From assembly GCF_000382405.1 (NCBI RefSeq), contig NZ_KB908257.1, positions 1 through 64,000 on the forward strand: a DNA stretch of 64,000 bases, read 5' to 3'. Positions 16,777 through 25,966 of this stretch are shown in pieces; positions within the stretch are counted from its first letter, which is position 1; each line of letters begins with the position of its first letter. The DNA is from Mycobacterium sp. 141 (GTDB taxonomy: Bacteria > Actinomycetota > Actinomycetes > Mycobacteriales > Mycobacteriaceae). Under the pieces are notes generated by a model. The model was given only the letters and a program-made list of their open reading frames with translations. It was not told the DNA's origin and did not search any database. Both the position numbers and the translations under genes were made by a program.

Positions 16777-17529
16777 GTGGACTTCCGAGCCGCCCTGCTC
16801 GATCAGACTCACGCCTTCGGGGAGTTGATCGCCACCGGCGATCCCGAGACTCGCATTCCGACCTGTCCGGACTGGACGCTCAAACAGCTCTTCCGCCATG
16901 TTGGCCGTGGAAACCGTTGGGCTGCACAGATAATCGCAGAGCGAAGGCTGAGGGCACTGGACCCGCGCGAGGTTCGTGACGGTCGCCCACCCGATGACTC
17001 CGATGCGGCGATCGCCTGGCTCAACGACGGCGCCCAGCTGGTCCTCGATGCCGCAGACCAGGTCGGCAACAGCGCCCGCGTGTGGACCTTCATGGGAGCC
17101 AAGCCCGTGGGCTGGTGGATCCGCCGTCGCGTGCACGAGGTTGCCGTTCACCGCGCCGACGCTGCGCTGGCTCTCGGGGCCGATTTCGAGCTGGCGCCTG
17201 AACTGGCCGCCGACGCGGTCAGTGAATGGCTCGACCGGACGTGCGTGGAGGCGACCACAGCGCACCGGACACCTCTGGAGCCCGGGCGTACCGTGCATCT
17301 GCACGCCACCGATGCGGGCCTGGGCCCGACCGGTGAATGGATGGTGCGTAATGACGACGGCGAGATCTGGTGGTCGCACGACCACGGCAAAGGCGGCGTC
17401 GGGCTGCGCGGCAGCGCCACGAACCTGCTGCTCGCGGTCTCGCGGCGGGCCACGGCGGCCGATCTCGGTCTGGAGACGTTCGGCGACATCGGTGTGTGGG
17501 ACCGGTGGCTCGAGCACACCGCGTTCTGA
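16777..17529 (+). CDS. Maleylpyruvate isomerase-family (mycothiol-dependent) protein
   Basis: A 250-residue protein with an N-terminal DinB/MDMPI-type four-helix metal-binding domain (CPDWTLKQLFRHVGRGNRWAA, then RRRVHEVAVHRADAALAL) and a C-terminal SCP2-like domain. The family includes mycothiol-dependent maleylpyruvate isomerase; most mycobacterial members have no proven substrate. The start is GTG 16777, just after the P450 remnant. Confidence 0.85.
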   Translation: MDFRAALLDQTHAFGELIATGDPETRIPTCPDWTLKQLFRHVGRGNRWAAQIIAERRLRALDPREVRDGRPPDDSDAAIAWLNDGAQLVLDAADQVGNSARVWTFMGAKPVGWWIRRRVHEVAVHRADAALALGADFELAPELAADAVSEWLDRTCVEATTAHRTPLEPGRTVHLHATDAGLGPTGEWMVRNDDGEIWWSHDHGKGGVGLRGSATNLLLAVSRRATAADLGLETFGDIGVWDRWLEHTAF

Positions 17530-17547
17530 GTAGCGTACGTTTCGTTC

Positions 17548-17913
17548 ATGACCACATCCGAGATCGCGACGGTTCTGGCCTGGCACGATGCGCTCAACGC
17601 GCGGGATTTCGGGACCTTGGACCGGCTGTGCAGCGATGACATCGAATTCGGTGACTCCCGTGGCGCCGCACAGGGCCGCGCCGCCCTGCGGCAATGGGCG
17701 CGGGAGCTGGGCGAGACCGTGACGGCCGGCCAGATGTTCGTCCACGACGGCGTCGTGGTCGTCCAGCAGACCATCCTGGACTCCGACGGCGATGCCAGCA
17801 CTTCGGCTTCGGCGTTCCGGGTTGTCCATGACCACGTCACCTCGGTTTTTCATCACCCGGATCTGGCTGCGGCGCTGACGGCGACGGACCTGACCGAGAG
17901 TGATCTTGTTTAA
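17548..17913 (+). CDS. NTF2-like (SnoaL-type) protein
   Basis: A 121-residue single-domain protein: VLAWHDALNARDFGTLDRLCSDDIEF followed by GRAALRQWA and a C-terminal sheet, the usual cone-shaped NTF2/SnoaL fold. Substrate unknown. It follows the mycothiol-type gene by 18 bp and may be cotranscribed. Confidence 0.8.
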   Translation: MTTSEIATVLAWHDALNARDFGTLDRLCSDDIEFGDSRGAAQGRAALRQWARELGETVTAGQMFVHDGVVVVQQTILDSDGDASTSASAFRVVHDHVTSVFHHPDLAAALTATDLTESDLV

Positions 17914-17956
17914 GGCGTGAGATCCAGCGGGTGGTGATCGCCGCGGCGCGGCAACG

Positions 17957-19201
17957 CTAGTGGCGCGAATGCTCGGGCGTGGCCAGCACTGCCGCGATAC
18001 CCGTCGTCAACGGAACCGACAGCGCCAGTGCGATACCGCCGACCGCGGACCGCGTGATCTCGATGGCCACGCTCTCACCCGTCAACACATCGCCCAGAGA
18101 GCGGTTGGCGACGCTGAACAGCAGCAGCAGCGGCAGGGCGCTGCCGGCGTAGGCCAGCACGAGGGTGTAGACGGTGCTGGCGATGTGATCGCGGCCCACT
18201 CGCATGGCCCCGACGAAGACCGACCGCCGGGTGCCGCCGTGCTCAGCCAGTTCGAACACCGTCGACGCCTGCGTCACCGTCACGTCGTTGAGCACACCGA
18301 GTGAGCCGATGATGAATCCGGCCAAGAGCAGACCAGTGATCGACACATTGCCCAGATACGCCGCAACCTCATTGTTCTGATCCTCGGACAAGCCCGTCAG
18401 GTGAGCCATTTCGATTGCCCCCCAAGATAACAACGCGGCGAGGAGCAGCGCGGCGAGCGTACCGAGCAGGGCTGCACTGGTGCGCAGGCTCACCCCGTGG
18501 GCCAGGTAGATGACGGCGTAGAGGATCGCCGCCGCGGCGACCAGCGACACGGGGACGGCCGCGGCACCGTCGCGCAGCGCAGGCAGCAGAAACACCACCA
18601 GCACCACGAACGCGACCGCGATACCGATCAGGGCGCGCAGCCCGCGCCAGCGCGCCACTGCCACGATGACCACCGCGAACGTCGCTGCCAGCGCAGCCAG
18701 CGGCCAGGTGCGTTCGAAGTCGAAAAACGCGTACGTCGTCGTTCCCGCATCGTCGACCTGTCGGCTCAACCGAACGTTGTCCCCGGGAGCCAGGTGGGGT
18801 TGCCCGGGGCCGTTGGTGAACTCCAGCAGAGTATTCGCGCCCTTGTTGGGTCCCGAGTCGATCGAGACCAGGTTCTGCACGCATTGGCCACCGCCGGGCG
18901 GGGCCGCCATCGGATTGGCGGTGAGCACCGCGCCGGTCGACGGACTGCCGCAGTCGGCCATCCGGCTGGACAACACGTGCCCGGCCTCGGTGGTGACCGC
19001 GCCGCCCGCGGAGTTCTGGAACGGCAGCGGGATGGCGACCTTCTGCTGGCTCGGCCACAGCAGGACCAATCCGGCCAGTACCGCGATACCGATGGCGACC
19101 AGCATGCCGACGACGATCTTGGCGGCCAGCGGGCCCAGCGGGGCAGGACCGCTTAACGAGTGCGAGTGGGCCACCCGGACAGGGTAGAGGCTCGATCCCA
19201 T
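17957..19201 (-). CDS. YibE/F family membrane protein
   Basis: Up to 414 residues with an N-terminal anchor (AAKIVVGMLVAIGIAVLAGLV), an extracytoplasmic domain containing a conserved cysteine pair (MADCGSP ... GGGQCVQN), and about seven C-terminal membrane segments including FIIGSLGVLNDVTVTQASTV, the hallmark of YibE/F proteins. These are proposed transporters or permease-like proteins of unknown substrate. ATG 19201 is used; GTG 19174 is an alternative and neither has a clear ribosome binding site. Confidence 0.88.
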   Translation of the reverse strand: MGSSLYPVRVAHSHSLSGPAPLGPLAAKIVVGMLVAIGIAVLAGLVLLWPSQQKVAIPLPFQNSAGGAVTTEAGHVLSSRMADCGSPSTGAVLTANPMAAPPGGGQCVQNLVSIDSGPNKGANTLLEFTNGPGQPHLAPGDNVRLSRQVDDAGTTTYAFFDFERTWPLAALAATFAVVIVAVARWRGLRALIGIAVAFVVLVVFLLPALRDGAAAVPVSLVAAAAILYAVIYLAHGVSLRTSAALLGTLAALLLAALLSWGAIEMAHLTGLSEDQNNEVAAYLGNVSITGLLLAGFIIGSLGVLNDVTVTQASTVFELAEHGGTRRSVFVGAMRVGRDHIASTVYTLVLAYAGSALPLLLLFSVANRSLGDVLTGESVAIEITRSAVGGIALALSVPLTTGIAAVLATPEHSRH

Positions 19202-19243
19202 CGCCAGCTGTGGGCACTCCCAAACGCAGTAGTGCTGTGCATT

Positions 19244-20167
19244 CTATGTAATGGTGCCGACACCAGGCTCGTTGATGCCCAGGCGTTCGATCAACCACCG
19301 GCGCAGATCGGGTCCGTACTCGTCTCGCGCCAAGGCGAAGTCGACTGCCGCTTTCAGGTAGCCGCCGGGGTTTCCGAGGTCGTGACGGGAGCCGTGGTGC
19401 ACGACGACATGTACGGGATGACCTTCGGAGATCAGCAGCGCGATGGCGTCGGTCAACTGCAGTTCGTCGCTGTGGTCACGTGAAATCCGGCGCAGCGCAT
19501 CGAATATCTCCCTGTCGAGGACATAGCGCCCCGCTGCGGCGTAAGGCGAAGGCGCATCGTCGGGATGTGGTTTTTCGACCATGCCCTTGACCCGCAGGAC
19601 GTCGGGGCTGGCAGTGTCCGGTGCCGCTTCGACGTCGAATACGCCGTAGGCGGCGATTGCCGGGCCGGGCACCTCGATAGCGCACAGCACCGATCCACCG
19701 TGCCTGGCACGTACCTTGGACATGGTCTCCAGCACGCCGGTCGGCAGAACCAGGTCGTCCGGCAGCAGGACCGCGACAGCATCCTCGTCAGGCAGCAGCG
19801 TTGACTCGACGCAGGAAATCGCATGACCTAGGCCGAGGGGCCGAGGCTGTACCACCGATTCCACCTTGATCAAAGCCGGGGCCCGGCGAACCTTCTCGAG
19901 CATCACATGCTTGCCGCGGGCTTCCAGCGTGCCCTCCAGAACCAGATCCTCGACGAAGTGCGCGACCACCCCGTCCTTGCCTTCAGAGGTGACGATCACC
20001 AGTCGTTCGGCGCCTGCCTCGGCAGCCTCCGCGGCCACGAGCTCGATGCCCGGAGTGTCGACAACCGGCAACAATTCCTTCGGCACCGTCTTGGTGGCCG
20101 GAAGGAAACGCGTACCCAAACCTGCGGCGGGCACGATCGCCGTCCACGGAATACCATTCTTCTGCAT
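19244..20167 (-). CDS. galU: UTP-glucose-1-phosphate uridylyltransferase
   Basis: A 307-residue nucleotidyltransferase that makes UDP-glucose from UTP and glucose-1-phosphate. The signature PAAGLGTRFLPATKTVPKE is at the N-terminus, followed by the sugar-binding blocks QPRPLGLGHAI and LLPDDLVL, then EKPHPDDAPS and the C-terminal LGNPGGYLKA. UDP-glucose is the substrate of UdgA upstream and of glycan synthases. The intergenic stretch 20168-20364 shows no gene. Confidence 0.94.
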   Translation of the reverse strand: MQKNGIPWTAIVPAAGLGTRFLPATKTVPKELLPVVDTPGIELVAAEAAEAGAERLVIVTSEGKDGVVAHFVEDLVLEGTLEARGKHVMLEKVRRAPALIKVESVVQPRPLGLGHAISCVESTLLPDEDAVAVLLPDDLVLPTGVLETMSKVRARHGGSVLCAIEVPGPAIAAYGVFDVEAAPDTASPDVLRVKGMVEKPHPDDAPSPYAAAGRYVLDREIFDALRRISRDHSDELQLTDAIALLISEGHPVHVVVHHGSRHDLGNPGGYLKAAVDFALARDEYGPDLRRWLIERLGINEPGVGTIT

Positions 20168-20364
20168 AGTCGAATACTAATTCAGCAAGATCATTTACGC
20201 ATGCCGGGAGTTTCGACGTACAAACGTCGAAACGAGTTTGTCAGCTGTTTGCTGCAGATTATAAATGCATCGGCTTGGCGGATCACTCCGGAATGGCGCC
20301 AGGGCGGTTTGGGCGAAAATCGCCTTCCGTGTGCCATTTGCTTGGTCCCATGCACCAAAGGGAT

Positions 20365-21594
20365 CTAACAATTTCCGGTGGCGGGTATGCCGGCGAAACG
20401 GTCGGTTAACCACTGACCGAGAACTGCGCCGGGATCCAGCGTATGGCCAGCGTCTTCGATCCGCACGCGCATGATGGTGTCGCCCAGGGCGCAGGCGCGT
20501 CCCATCGCAACTTCGGTCCACGCCGCAGGCACTGTGTCGTCCCGGCCCCCGTAGATTGCCAGAATCGGAGTTTGGGTCGGCTGCTGAGGTAATGCGTAGG
20601 CGGCAAGCAAACTGGCCAGGCGTTCGGCGGCTGCCGGCGACGAAGGCCGGGTGTCAGAGTTTGCCAGAGCGCTGCTCAGTTCTCCCTTGTCATTCAGCGA
20701 ATCGGCGCGACACGCGATCAGCGTTGTCCGATTGTCGCGTAGTGCGTCGTGAAGATAATCGTCGGGTTTGATCGACTTGTCCACGCCTGCGAGTCCGGTG
20801 ACGATGTAGGGGTATAAGTACCGCTGATCCGTGGTCAAAGTCGAAGCCTGCGCACTTTGCACCAGTGGTGACATATCGAGGGTCGGCGCGATCGCCGCCG
20901 ATCCGAGAAGGTCCGTACCCTCCCCGTATGCGGCGAAGTACTCCGCTGCCGCCCAAGCGGTTTCACCACCCTGGGACGCACCCAAGGCCACCCATCGTGA
21001 TGACAGGTCGGGGACCGCTGTACGAGCCGCGCGAACGGCATCTATGAGGTTGAATGCGGCGGACTTCGGTTCCAGGTAGGGGTGTGGATCGGACGCGTCG
21101 GTCGGGGAGGCGCCCTGCAGGCCGGCGTAGTCGGTGAACACGACCGCATAGCCTTGCCGCAGCTGGATCGCCACTGCCGTCAAATCGCCGAAGAGGCGCG
21201 GATCCGCCGTCGGACCGCAGTCGGAAGTGACGCCGACGGTCCCGTGGGCGTAGCCGATCACCGGCCAGCCGCCGGGTGGAGGCGGTTCCGGCGGGGTGAA
21301 AACCGCTCCCGACACGACCGTCGGCTGGCCGGTGATGCCCGAGATCGACCGGTATGTCATGGTCAGCGCGCCCGAGCCGGCGGGTAATTCGCTGAAATCC
21401 AACTTCGGGTGTTCGAACGACTGCAGGAGAGTCCCCCGACCGCTCCAATCAGCAGGAGCGATCGCCGGCATCTCGCGGGCGTACACAAATGTATTTGTGT
21501 CTGCACCCATGTGGGCAGACCCGAAGGCGCTGCAGGCGGCCAGCGCTGTGCAGCCCGCAAGCATTGCGAACCGCCCTAACAATGTCCACGCCAT
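20365..21594 (-). CDS. Secreted LIP-type lipase/esterase lipoprotein
   Basis: A 409-residue alpha/beta hydrolase of the secretory lipase (LIP, PF03583) type. The N-terminus is a lipoprotein signal with lipobox LAAC (Cys about residue 21). The nucleophile elbow is GASQGG, the Asp lies around IYGGRDDTV, and the His in DAGHTLD. Expected at the outer face of the plasma membrane or in the envelope, hydrolysing acyl esters. It is divergent from the polysaccharide operon, so a link to removal of acyl groups is possible but unproven. Confidence 0.85.
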   Translation of the reverse strand: MAWTLLGRFAMLAGCTALAACSAFGSAHMGADTNTFVYAREMPAIAPADWSGRGTLLQSFEHPKLDFSELPAGSGALTMTYRSISGITGQPTVVSGAVFTPPEPPPPGGWPVIGYAHGTVGVTSDCGPTADPRLFGDLTAVAIQLRQGYAVVFTDYAGLQGASPTDASDPHPYLEPKSAAFNLIDAVRAARTAVPDLSSRWVALGASQGGETAWAAAEYFAAYGEGTDLLGSAAIAPTLDMSPLVQSAQASTLTTDQRYLYPYIVTGLAGVDKSIKPDDYLHDALRDNRTTLIACRADSLNDKGELSSALANSDTRPSSPAAAERLASLLAAYALPQQPTQTPILAIYGGRDDTVPAAWTEVAMGRACALGDTIMRVRIEDAGHTLDPGAVLGQWLTDRFAGIPATGNC

Positions 21595-21995
21595 TTCTAC
21601 CCCCCGGTGCGTCCAGAAGCATTATGGCATGTTTCCCGATCTTTGGCCGGTGAACTGAAACGCTACGGTGCGGAACTGGCGAATGGCAAAAGGTACAACA
21701 ATCCGTTCCGCTTCCGAATATTACGCGAGTGTAACTGTGGTTTAAAGCACACCTGGCAGACTGGGATCGCGCGGTTTGAACGGCTGATATATGGTTTTGA
21801 CCATCCGGCAGCGAAGTCAGAACGCGGGGCAATGAAGCCCAATGCTCGTTGTAGGAGCGGTCGCAATACCGTGTGTGAGCCTTGCGCTGGCAAATATTTG
21901 TCACAACGATGAATTTATTCAATACGGGATGGAACCCGCATCGTGGAGGTAGGTGCCGTCGGTGCTCTTATGCAGAACTTCTGGGGGAGTTTGAC
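21595..21995. promoter_or_regulatory. Control region between lipase and polysaccharide operon
   Basis: About 400 bp between divergent genes, more AT-rich than its surroundings near 21780-21920. It must hold promoters for both directions. I see no riboswitch fold or tight palindrome I would name. The ribosome binding site GGGGGAG (21983-21989) precedes the ATG at 21996. Confidence 0.5.
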
Positions 21996-23657
21996 ATGGT
22001 GGCGTTAGAGAATCGCGAGCGCGAGACGTTGGCGCCGGAAAGAGTTCGTACGCCCGAAGCACTGGTGACTCCGCCCAGTGACGAGGAGGTCTACTGGTAC
22101 TTCGGCTCACAGATGAGGTGGGTCCAGGTCATGTTGCTCCTCGCCTTCGTGTTGGCGGCCTGGAGTTTGCTGCAGTTTTCGATGTCCAAAGTCGAAGTGC
22201 TGTGGTTCATGCTCGTGGTACTTGGGCTCAACGTCGTCGGGAACGTGCTCGCGGTCGTCACGAGCTTCAACACACGTCGCTACAGCGCGAGCGGGCACCG
22301 TGCGCTGGTCGAGGGGTGGAAACCCCACGGGACCGCGCCGAGCGTCGATGTGTACCTCCCCACCTACGGCGAGGGGTTGGACGTGCTCCGCAACACTTAC
22401 ACGTACGTCGCAGCCATGGAGTGGGACGGCGTGGTCAATGTCTACGTTCTCGACGATGGCGCCCGTGAGAACGTTGAGAGGCTGGCCCGAGAGTTCGGAT
22501 TCCACTACATCGTCCGTACGAACCGCGGGCACATGAAGAAGGCAGGCAACCTCCAGTTCGCCTTCACCCGGACGTCGGGTGACCATATCGTCATCCTGGA
22601 CGCGGACTTCTGCCCGCGCGCAGACTTTCTCAAGCATCTGGTGCCCTACATGGACGACCCCACCGTGGGTATTGTGCAAAGCCCCCAGTACTTTGACACC
22701 ACGGAGGAGCAGAACTGGATCCAGCGCACTGCGGGTGCGACACAGGAGCTGTTCTATCGCTGGATCCTGCCATCGCGGGACCGCTTCGACGCGGCCGTAT
22801 GCGTCGGGACGTGCGCGATCTACCGGCGTGAAGCACTAGCTGCGGCAGGGGGATTCGCTCAGATCGAGCACAGCGAGGACATCCACACGGGCCTTCAACT
22901 GATGCGTGCGGGATACCACACACGCTACGTTCCGGTGATTGTGTCGCGCGGTCTTTGCCCATCAGATCTCGCCGGGTTCCTCAACCAGCAGTACCGCTGG
23001 TGCAACGGGTCGCTGGTGCGCCTGGACAACGAGCACTCAGGTGCTGACGGTGTTGGAATGACTGCACGCCAGCGCATTTGCTTCTGGGCAGGAGTGATGT
23101 ACTACATCACCACTGCGATCAATGTGGTGGCGTTGTTCATTCCCGGACTGATCATGGCGGCCTTCTTCCCCAGCCAGGTCCAGCCAATGCAGTTCGTCCC
23201 CTTCCTAGTCGGGCTGTGGGTCTACCTGGTGGTGCTGCCTTTTGTGTCCAAGGGCCGTTGGCGATTTGAAGTTCTCCGTATCCAGATGGCCTACAGCTAC
23301 GCGCATATCGTCGCGATTGTGCATAAGCTCCGCGGCCGGTCGGCCGGTTGGGTGCCCACGGGCGCGGTCGGTACGACGAACACGTTGGGTCGCAGCATCG
23401 CAAAGTTCGGCGCGGTGGCGATCACTTTGTCTCTGGTGCCGTTCTGGGCGGTAGTGGTCTACGACATCCACGCTTACGGTCTACGTCGATTCTGGTTGAT
23501 GGCGATGTTCCTCGGTCTCTACACCTACCTTGCAGCACCACTTCTCGTGGAGTTCTTCAAGGTGCTCTGGCCCCCGGACGCCAAGGCAGTCCGCCGTGTA
23601 CCGCGCGTGAAGAGCCGCCATCGCCGTAGCGGGCAGCGAGAGTTGGTGACCGCATGA
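21996..23657 (+). CDS. Processive GT2 glycosyltransferase (cellulose/hyaluronan synthase-like)
   Basis: A 553-residue membrane synthase from ATG 21996. Two N-terminal membrane segments are followed by the GT2 catalytic domain: LPTYGE, DDG (about residues 153-155), DAD (202-204), the catalytic-base motif SED (293-295) and QQYRW (331-335). Three to four C-terminal membrane segments follow. The full D,D,D,QxxRW set indicates a processive enzyme that polymerises and exports a sugar chain from UDP-sugars. No PilZ domain is present, unlike BcsA. It is the first gene of an operon, overlapping the next start by four bases. Confidence 0.9.
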   Translation: MVALENRERETLAPERVRTPEALVTPPSDEEVYWYFGSQMRWVQVMLLLAFVLAAWSLLQFSMSKVEVLWFMLVVLGLNVVGNVLAVVTSFNTRRYSASGHRALVEGWKPHGTAPSVDVYLPTYGEGLDVLRNTYTYVAAMEWDGVVNVYVLDDGARENVERLAREFGFHYIVRTNRGHMKKAGNLQFAFTRTSGDHIVILDADFCPRADFLKHLVPYMDDPTVGIVQSPQYFDTTEEQNWIQRTAGATQELFYRWILPSRDRFDAAVCVGTCAIYRREALAAAGGFAQIEHSEDIHTGLQLMRAGYHTRYVPVIVSRGLCPSDLAGFLNQQYRWCNGSLVRLDNEHSGADGVGMTARQRICFWAGVMYYITTAINVVALFIPGLIMAAFFPSQVQPMQFVPFLVGLWVYLVVLPFVSKGRWRFEVLRIQMAYSYAHIVAIVHKLRGRSAGWVPTGAVGTTNTLGRSIAKFGAVAITLSLVPFWAVVVYDIHAYGLRRFWLMAMFLGLYTYLAAPLLVEFFKVLWPPDAKAVRRVPRVKSRHRRSGQRELVTA

Positions 23658-23818
23658 CGGATGCAAGCCGCCGGCGACGCAGACTGCGGAGCTCGGTGAC
23701 TCGACTGAACCCGCACCGCATTTCGGCGTACGAGGCAGTGTTCTACACCATCGGACTATTGTTCGCTGCCGCCGTTGCATTCGGTTGGTTCGATCTGATG
23801 ATTCCGTGGGGATCCTGA
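23654..23818 (+). CDS. 54-residue single-pass membrane protein in the GT2 operon
   Basis: The ATG at 23654 overlaps the GT2 stop (ATGA), and the stop at 23816-23818 precedes the next ATG (23820) by one base. The product has a very basic N-terminus (SRRRRRLRSSVTRLNPHR) and one membrane segment (AVFYTIGLLFAAAVAFGWF). Perfect fit between two genes, translational coupling on both sides and typical membrane-protein layout make it a real gene. It may be a synthase accessory subunit; no family recognised. Confidence 0.8.
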   Translation: MTDASRRRRRLRSSVTRLNPHRISAYEAVFYTIGLLFAAAVAFGWFDLMIPWGS

Positions 23819-23819
23819 T

Positions 23820-25886
23820 ATGACAACCGCAGTCGATCATCCGGTCCCCGCCTCGCGCGCTGAATCAGGGAACCGCTTCTTCACGGACATCGAAGGCATG
23901 CGGGGCATTGCGGTGACCATCGTCGTGCTGTTCCACGCTGGCGTGCCGCACATGTCGGGCGGTTTCGTCGGTGTCGACTTGTTCTTCGTCATTTCAGGGT
24001 TCCTGATCACCGGCCTGCTGCTGCGTGAGTTCGAACGTGCAGGCAAGGTGTCGTTCAAGGGCTTCTATGCCCGGCGCGCACGGCGCATCATCCCGCCGGC
24101 AGCGATCGTCATCGTCGCAACGTCGGCCGCGGTGTGGTTGATCATGCCGCTGCTGTCGGTGTTTCGGCAGGCCTTCGACTTGCTCGCCGCCGCATTGAAC
24201 ATCGCGAACTGGCGTTTCATCAGCCAGGGAAAGGATTACCTGGCGGGCGGATCGGATGACAGTGTCGCCACTCACTTCTGGTCGCTGTCGATCGAGGAAC
24301 AGTTCTACTTCGTCTGGCCGTTGCTGGTGGTCGGCGCTGCGTATCTCGCGTGCCGGATGGGTTGGTCGATCCGGCTCGTGGTCGGGCTCGGCATCCTCGT
24401 CGTCTCTGCTGTGTCGTTCGTCGCGTCAGTGCGCCTGACCGCCAGTGATCCGGTGCTGTCCTACATGGCGACCCATACCCGTGCCTGGCAGTTCGGTGTC
24501 GGCGCGCTCGTCGCAGCGACGGGGCCGCTGCTCACCGCACTCATCACGCGTGTGTACGCACGCGTGATCATGTGCGTGGTCGGGTGGGCAGGGTTGGCAG
24601 CGGTGGTGATCGCGACAGTGTCGTTCGACCACACCACGCCTTATCCCGGCTGGGCTGCTGTGCTACCGACGCTTGGTGGGGGAGCGATGATTGTGGCGGG
24701 GCAGGCCGCAGGTCTGGGGGCGCCGGCGGTTGGAGCTTTCCTGTCCGTCTGGTGGCTCAGATGGATTGGGCGACTGTCGTATTCGTGGTACCTGTGGCAT
24801 TGGCCAGCGGTAGTCCTGTTCAAGGTGTCCACGGGCATCACGGACTGGCGTGTGCTGACTGCGGTGATGTTAGGCGCACTGCTGGCCGCCTGGCTGTCTA
24901 CGAACATGCTGGAAGACCCGATCATGAGGTCGCCGGAGCTGAAGCGGAACCTGATGGCCTCACTGTCGCTCGGGGGGACCGCCACGATTGCCGCCGTCAC
25001 TGTGACGATGGGTATCGGAGTGTTGGCGGTCAATCAGGCGAGCAGCGGGGCGAACAACGCGGCGGTCAATTTCGCGTCGGTGTTCGGTTCCGCGACCGGC
25101 GTGAACTCCGGTCCGGTTACGCCGAACCCATTCAAGGCATTCGACGACCGGCCCGAACGGGACGAATGCCTCGTACCGCTGGGCGAATCACATCAGCCAA
25201 CGACTTGCGTCGACGGGCCGGAGAACGGTGTGCCCGCCGTGCTGTTCGGTGACAGTCATGCCCAGCAGTGGCTGCCGCTGGCCCAGACACTGGCCCGTGA
25301 CAACGGTTGGCGCCTAAGTCAATTCACCAAGGCTGCGTGCCCGGCTCCGCTACTGCAGCCCCGTGACGGTCGTACCGATCCCTTCACGAAGAGCGATTGT
25401 CTGACCTGGCGCACGGAGTCGATCGCGGCTATCAAGAACCTCGCACCCAAGCACATCATCATCGGCTCGTTATCCACCTACGTTCCGGACTACCAGGAAC
25501 TCAAAGAAGGCTGGGACGCAACCCTGAAAGAGCTCAGGTCGACCGGAGCGAAGCTCATCTACCTTCACGACACCCCGTATCCGAGAAAGAAAATTCCGGA
25601 GTGCATTTCGGGTTCTACGGATGACTGGGCCAAGTGCGATTTCACGCTCGACGGGGTTCGTAGAATAGAGCCCATCGTGACCGACCAGTTGCGCGGTGAA
25701 AATCTCGACATACCGGTGCTGGACGTTAACCCCTATCTGTGCGACGGCAACCAGTGCCACGCCGCGCGTAACGGCATCCTGCTCTACCGAGACGATTCCC
25801 ATCTGAGCCTCACGGCCGTGTCGGCACTGATACCCGCCTTTCAGCAGCAAATCCGCGATATGGGCGTGGACCTGAGTGGACACTAG
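23820..25886 (+). CDS. Acyltransferase-3 / SGNH hydrolase fusion (OafA-type)
   Basis: A 688-residue protein. Residues 1-380 are an integral-membrane acyltransferase-3 domain with about ten membrane segments: FFTDIEGMRGIAVTIVVLFH, DLFFVISGFLITGLLL, FYARRARRIIPPA and FWSLSIEEQFYFVWP. The C-terminal extracytoplasmic SGNH domain has GDSHAQQW near residue 475 and DDSHLS near the end. Such fusions O-acylate exported polysaccharides or glycolipids. As third gene of the GT2 operon it probably decorates the polymer made by the synthase. Confidence 0.92.
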   Translation: MTTAVDHPVPASRAESGNRFFTDIEGMRGIAVTIVVLFHAGVPHMSGGFVGVDLFFVISGFLITGLLLREFERAGKVSFKGFYARRARRIIPPAAIVIVATSAAVWLIMPLLSVFRQAFDLLAAALNIANWRFISQGKDYLAGGSDDSVATHFWSLSIEEQFYFVWPLLVVGAAYLACRMGWSIRLVVGLGILVVSAVSFVASVRLTASDPVLSYMATHTRAWQFGVGALVAATGPLLTALITRVYARVIMCVVGWAGLAAVVIATVSFDHTTPYPGWAAVLPTLGGGAMIVAGQAAGLGAPAVGAFLSVWWLRWIGRLSYSWYLWHWPAVVLFKVSTGITDWRVLTAVMLGALLAAWLSTNMLEDPIMRSPELKRNLMASLSLGGTATIAAVTVTMGIGVLAVNQASSGANNAAVNFASVFGSATGVNSGPVTPNPFKAFDDRPERDECLVPLGESHQPTTCVDGPENGVPAVLFGDSHAQQWLPLAQTLARDNGWRLSQFTKAACPAPLLQPRDGRTDPFTKSDCLTWRTESIAAIKNLAPKHIIIGSLSTYVPDYQELKEGWDATLKELRSTGAKLIYLHDTPYPRKKIPECISGSTDDWAKCDFTLDGVRRIEPIVTDQLRGENLDIPVLDVNPYLCDGNQCHAARNGILLYRDDSHLSLTAVSALIPAFQQQIRDMGVDLSGH

Positions 25887-25955
25887 GGGCGGGTTCAGCC
25901 CGGCAACACGCTATTCCCGTACCGTGTTTCCTGGTCGAGACGTCCACGGTGGTCC

Positions 25956-25961
25956 AGGAGG
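25956..25961 (+). promoter_or_regulatory. Ribosome binding site deciding a TTG start
   Basis: AGGAGG is placed five bases before TTG 25967, the best start for the GH26 gene. GTG codons at 25949 and 25961 overlap or precede this site and fit less well. Confidence 0.6.
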
Positions 25962-25966
25962 TGCAG

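Noticed and set aside
21595..21995. Riboswitch in the long leader of the polysaccharide operon
   Set aside because: I could not recognise conserved bases of any known riboswitch class; left as plain control region.
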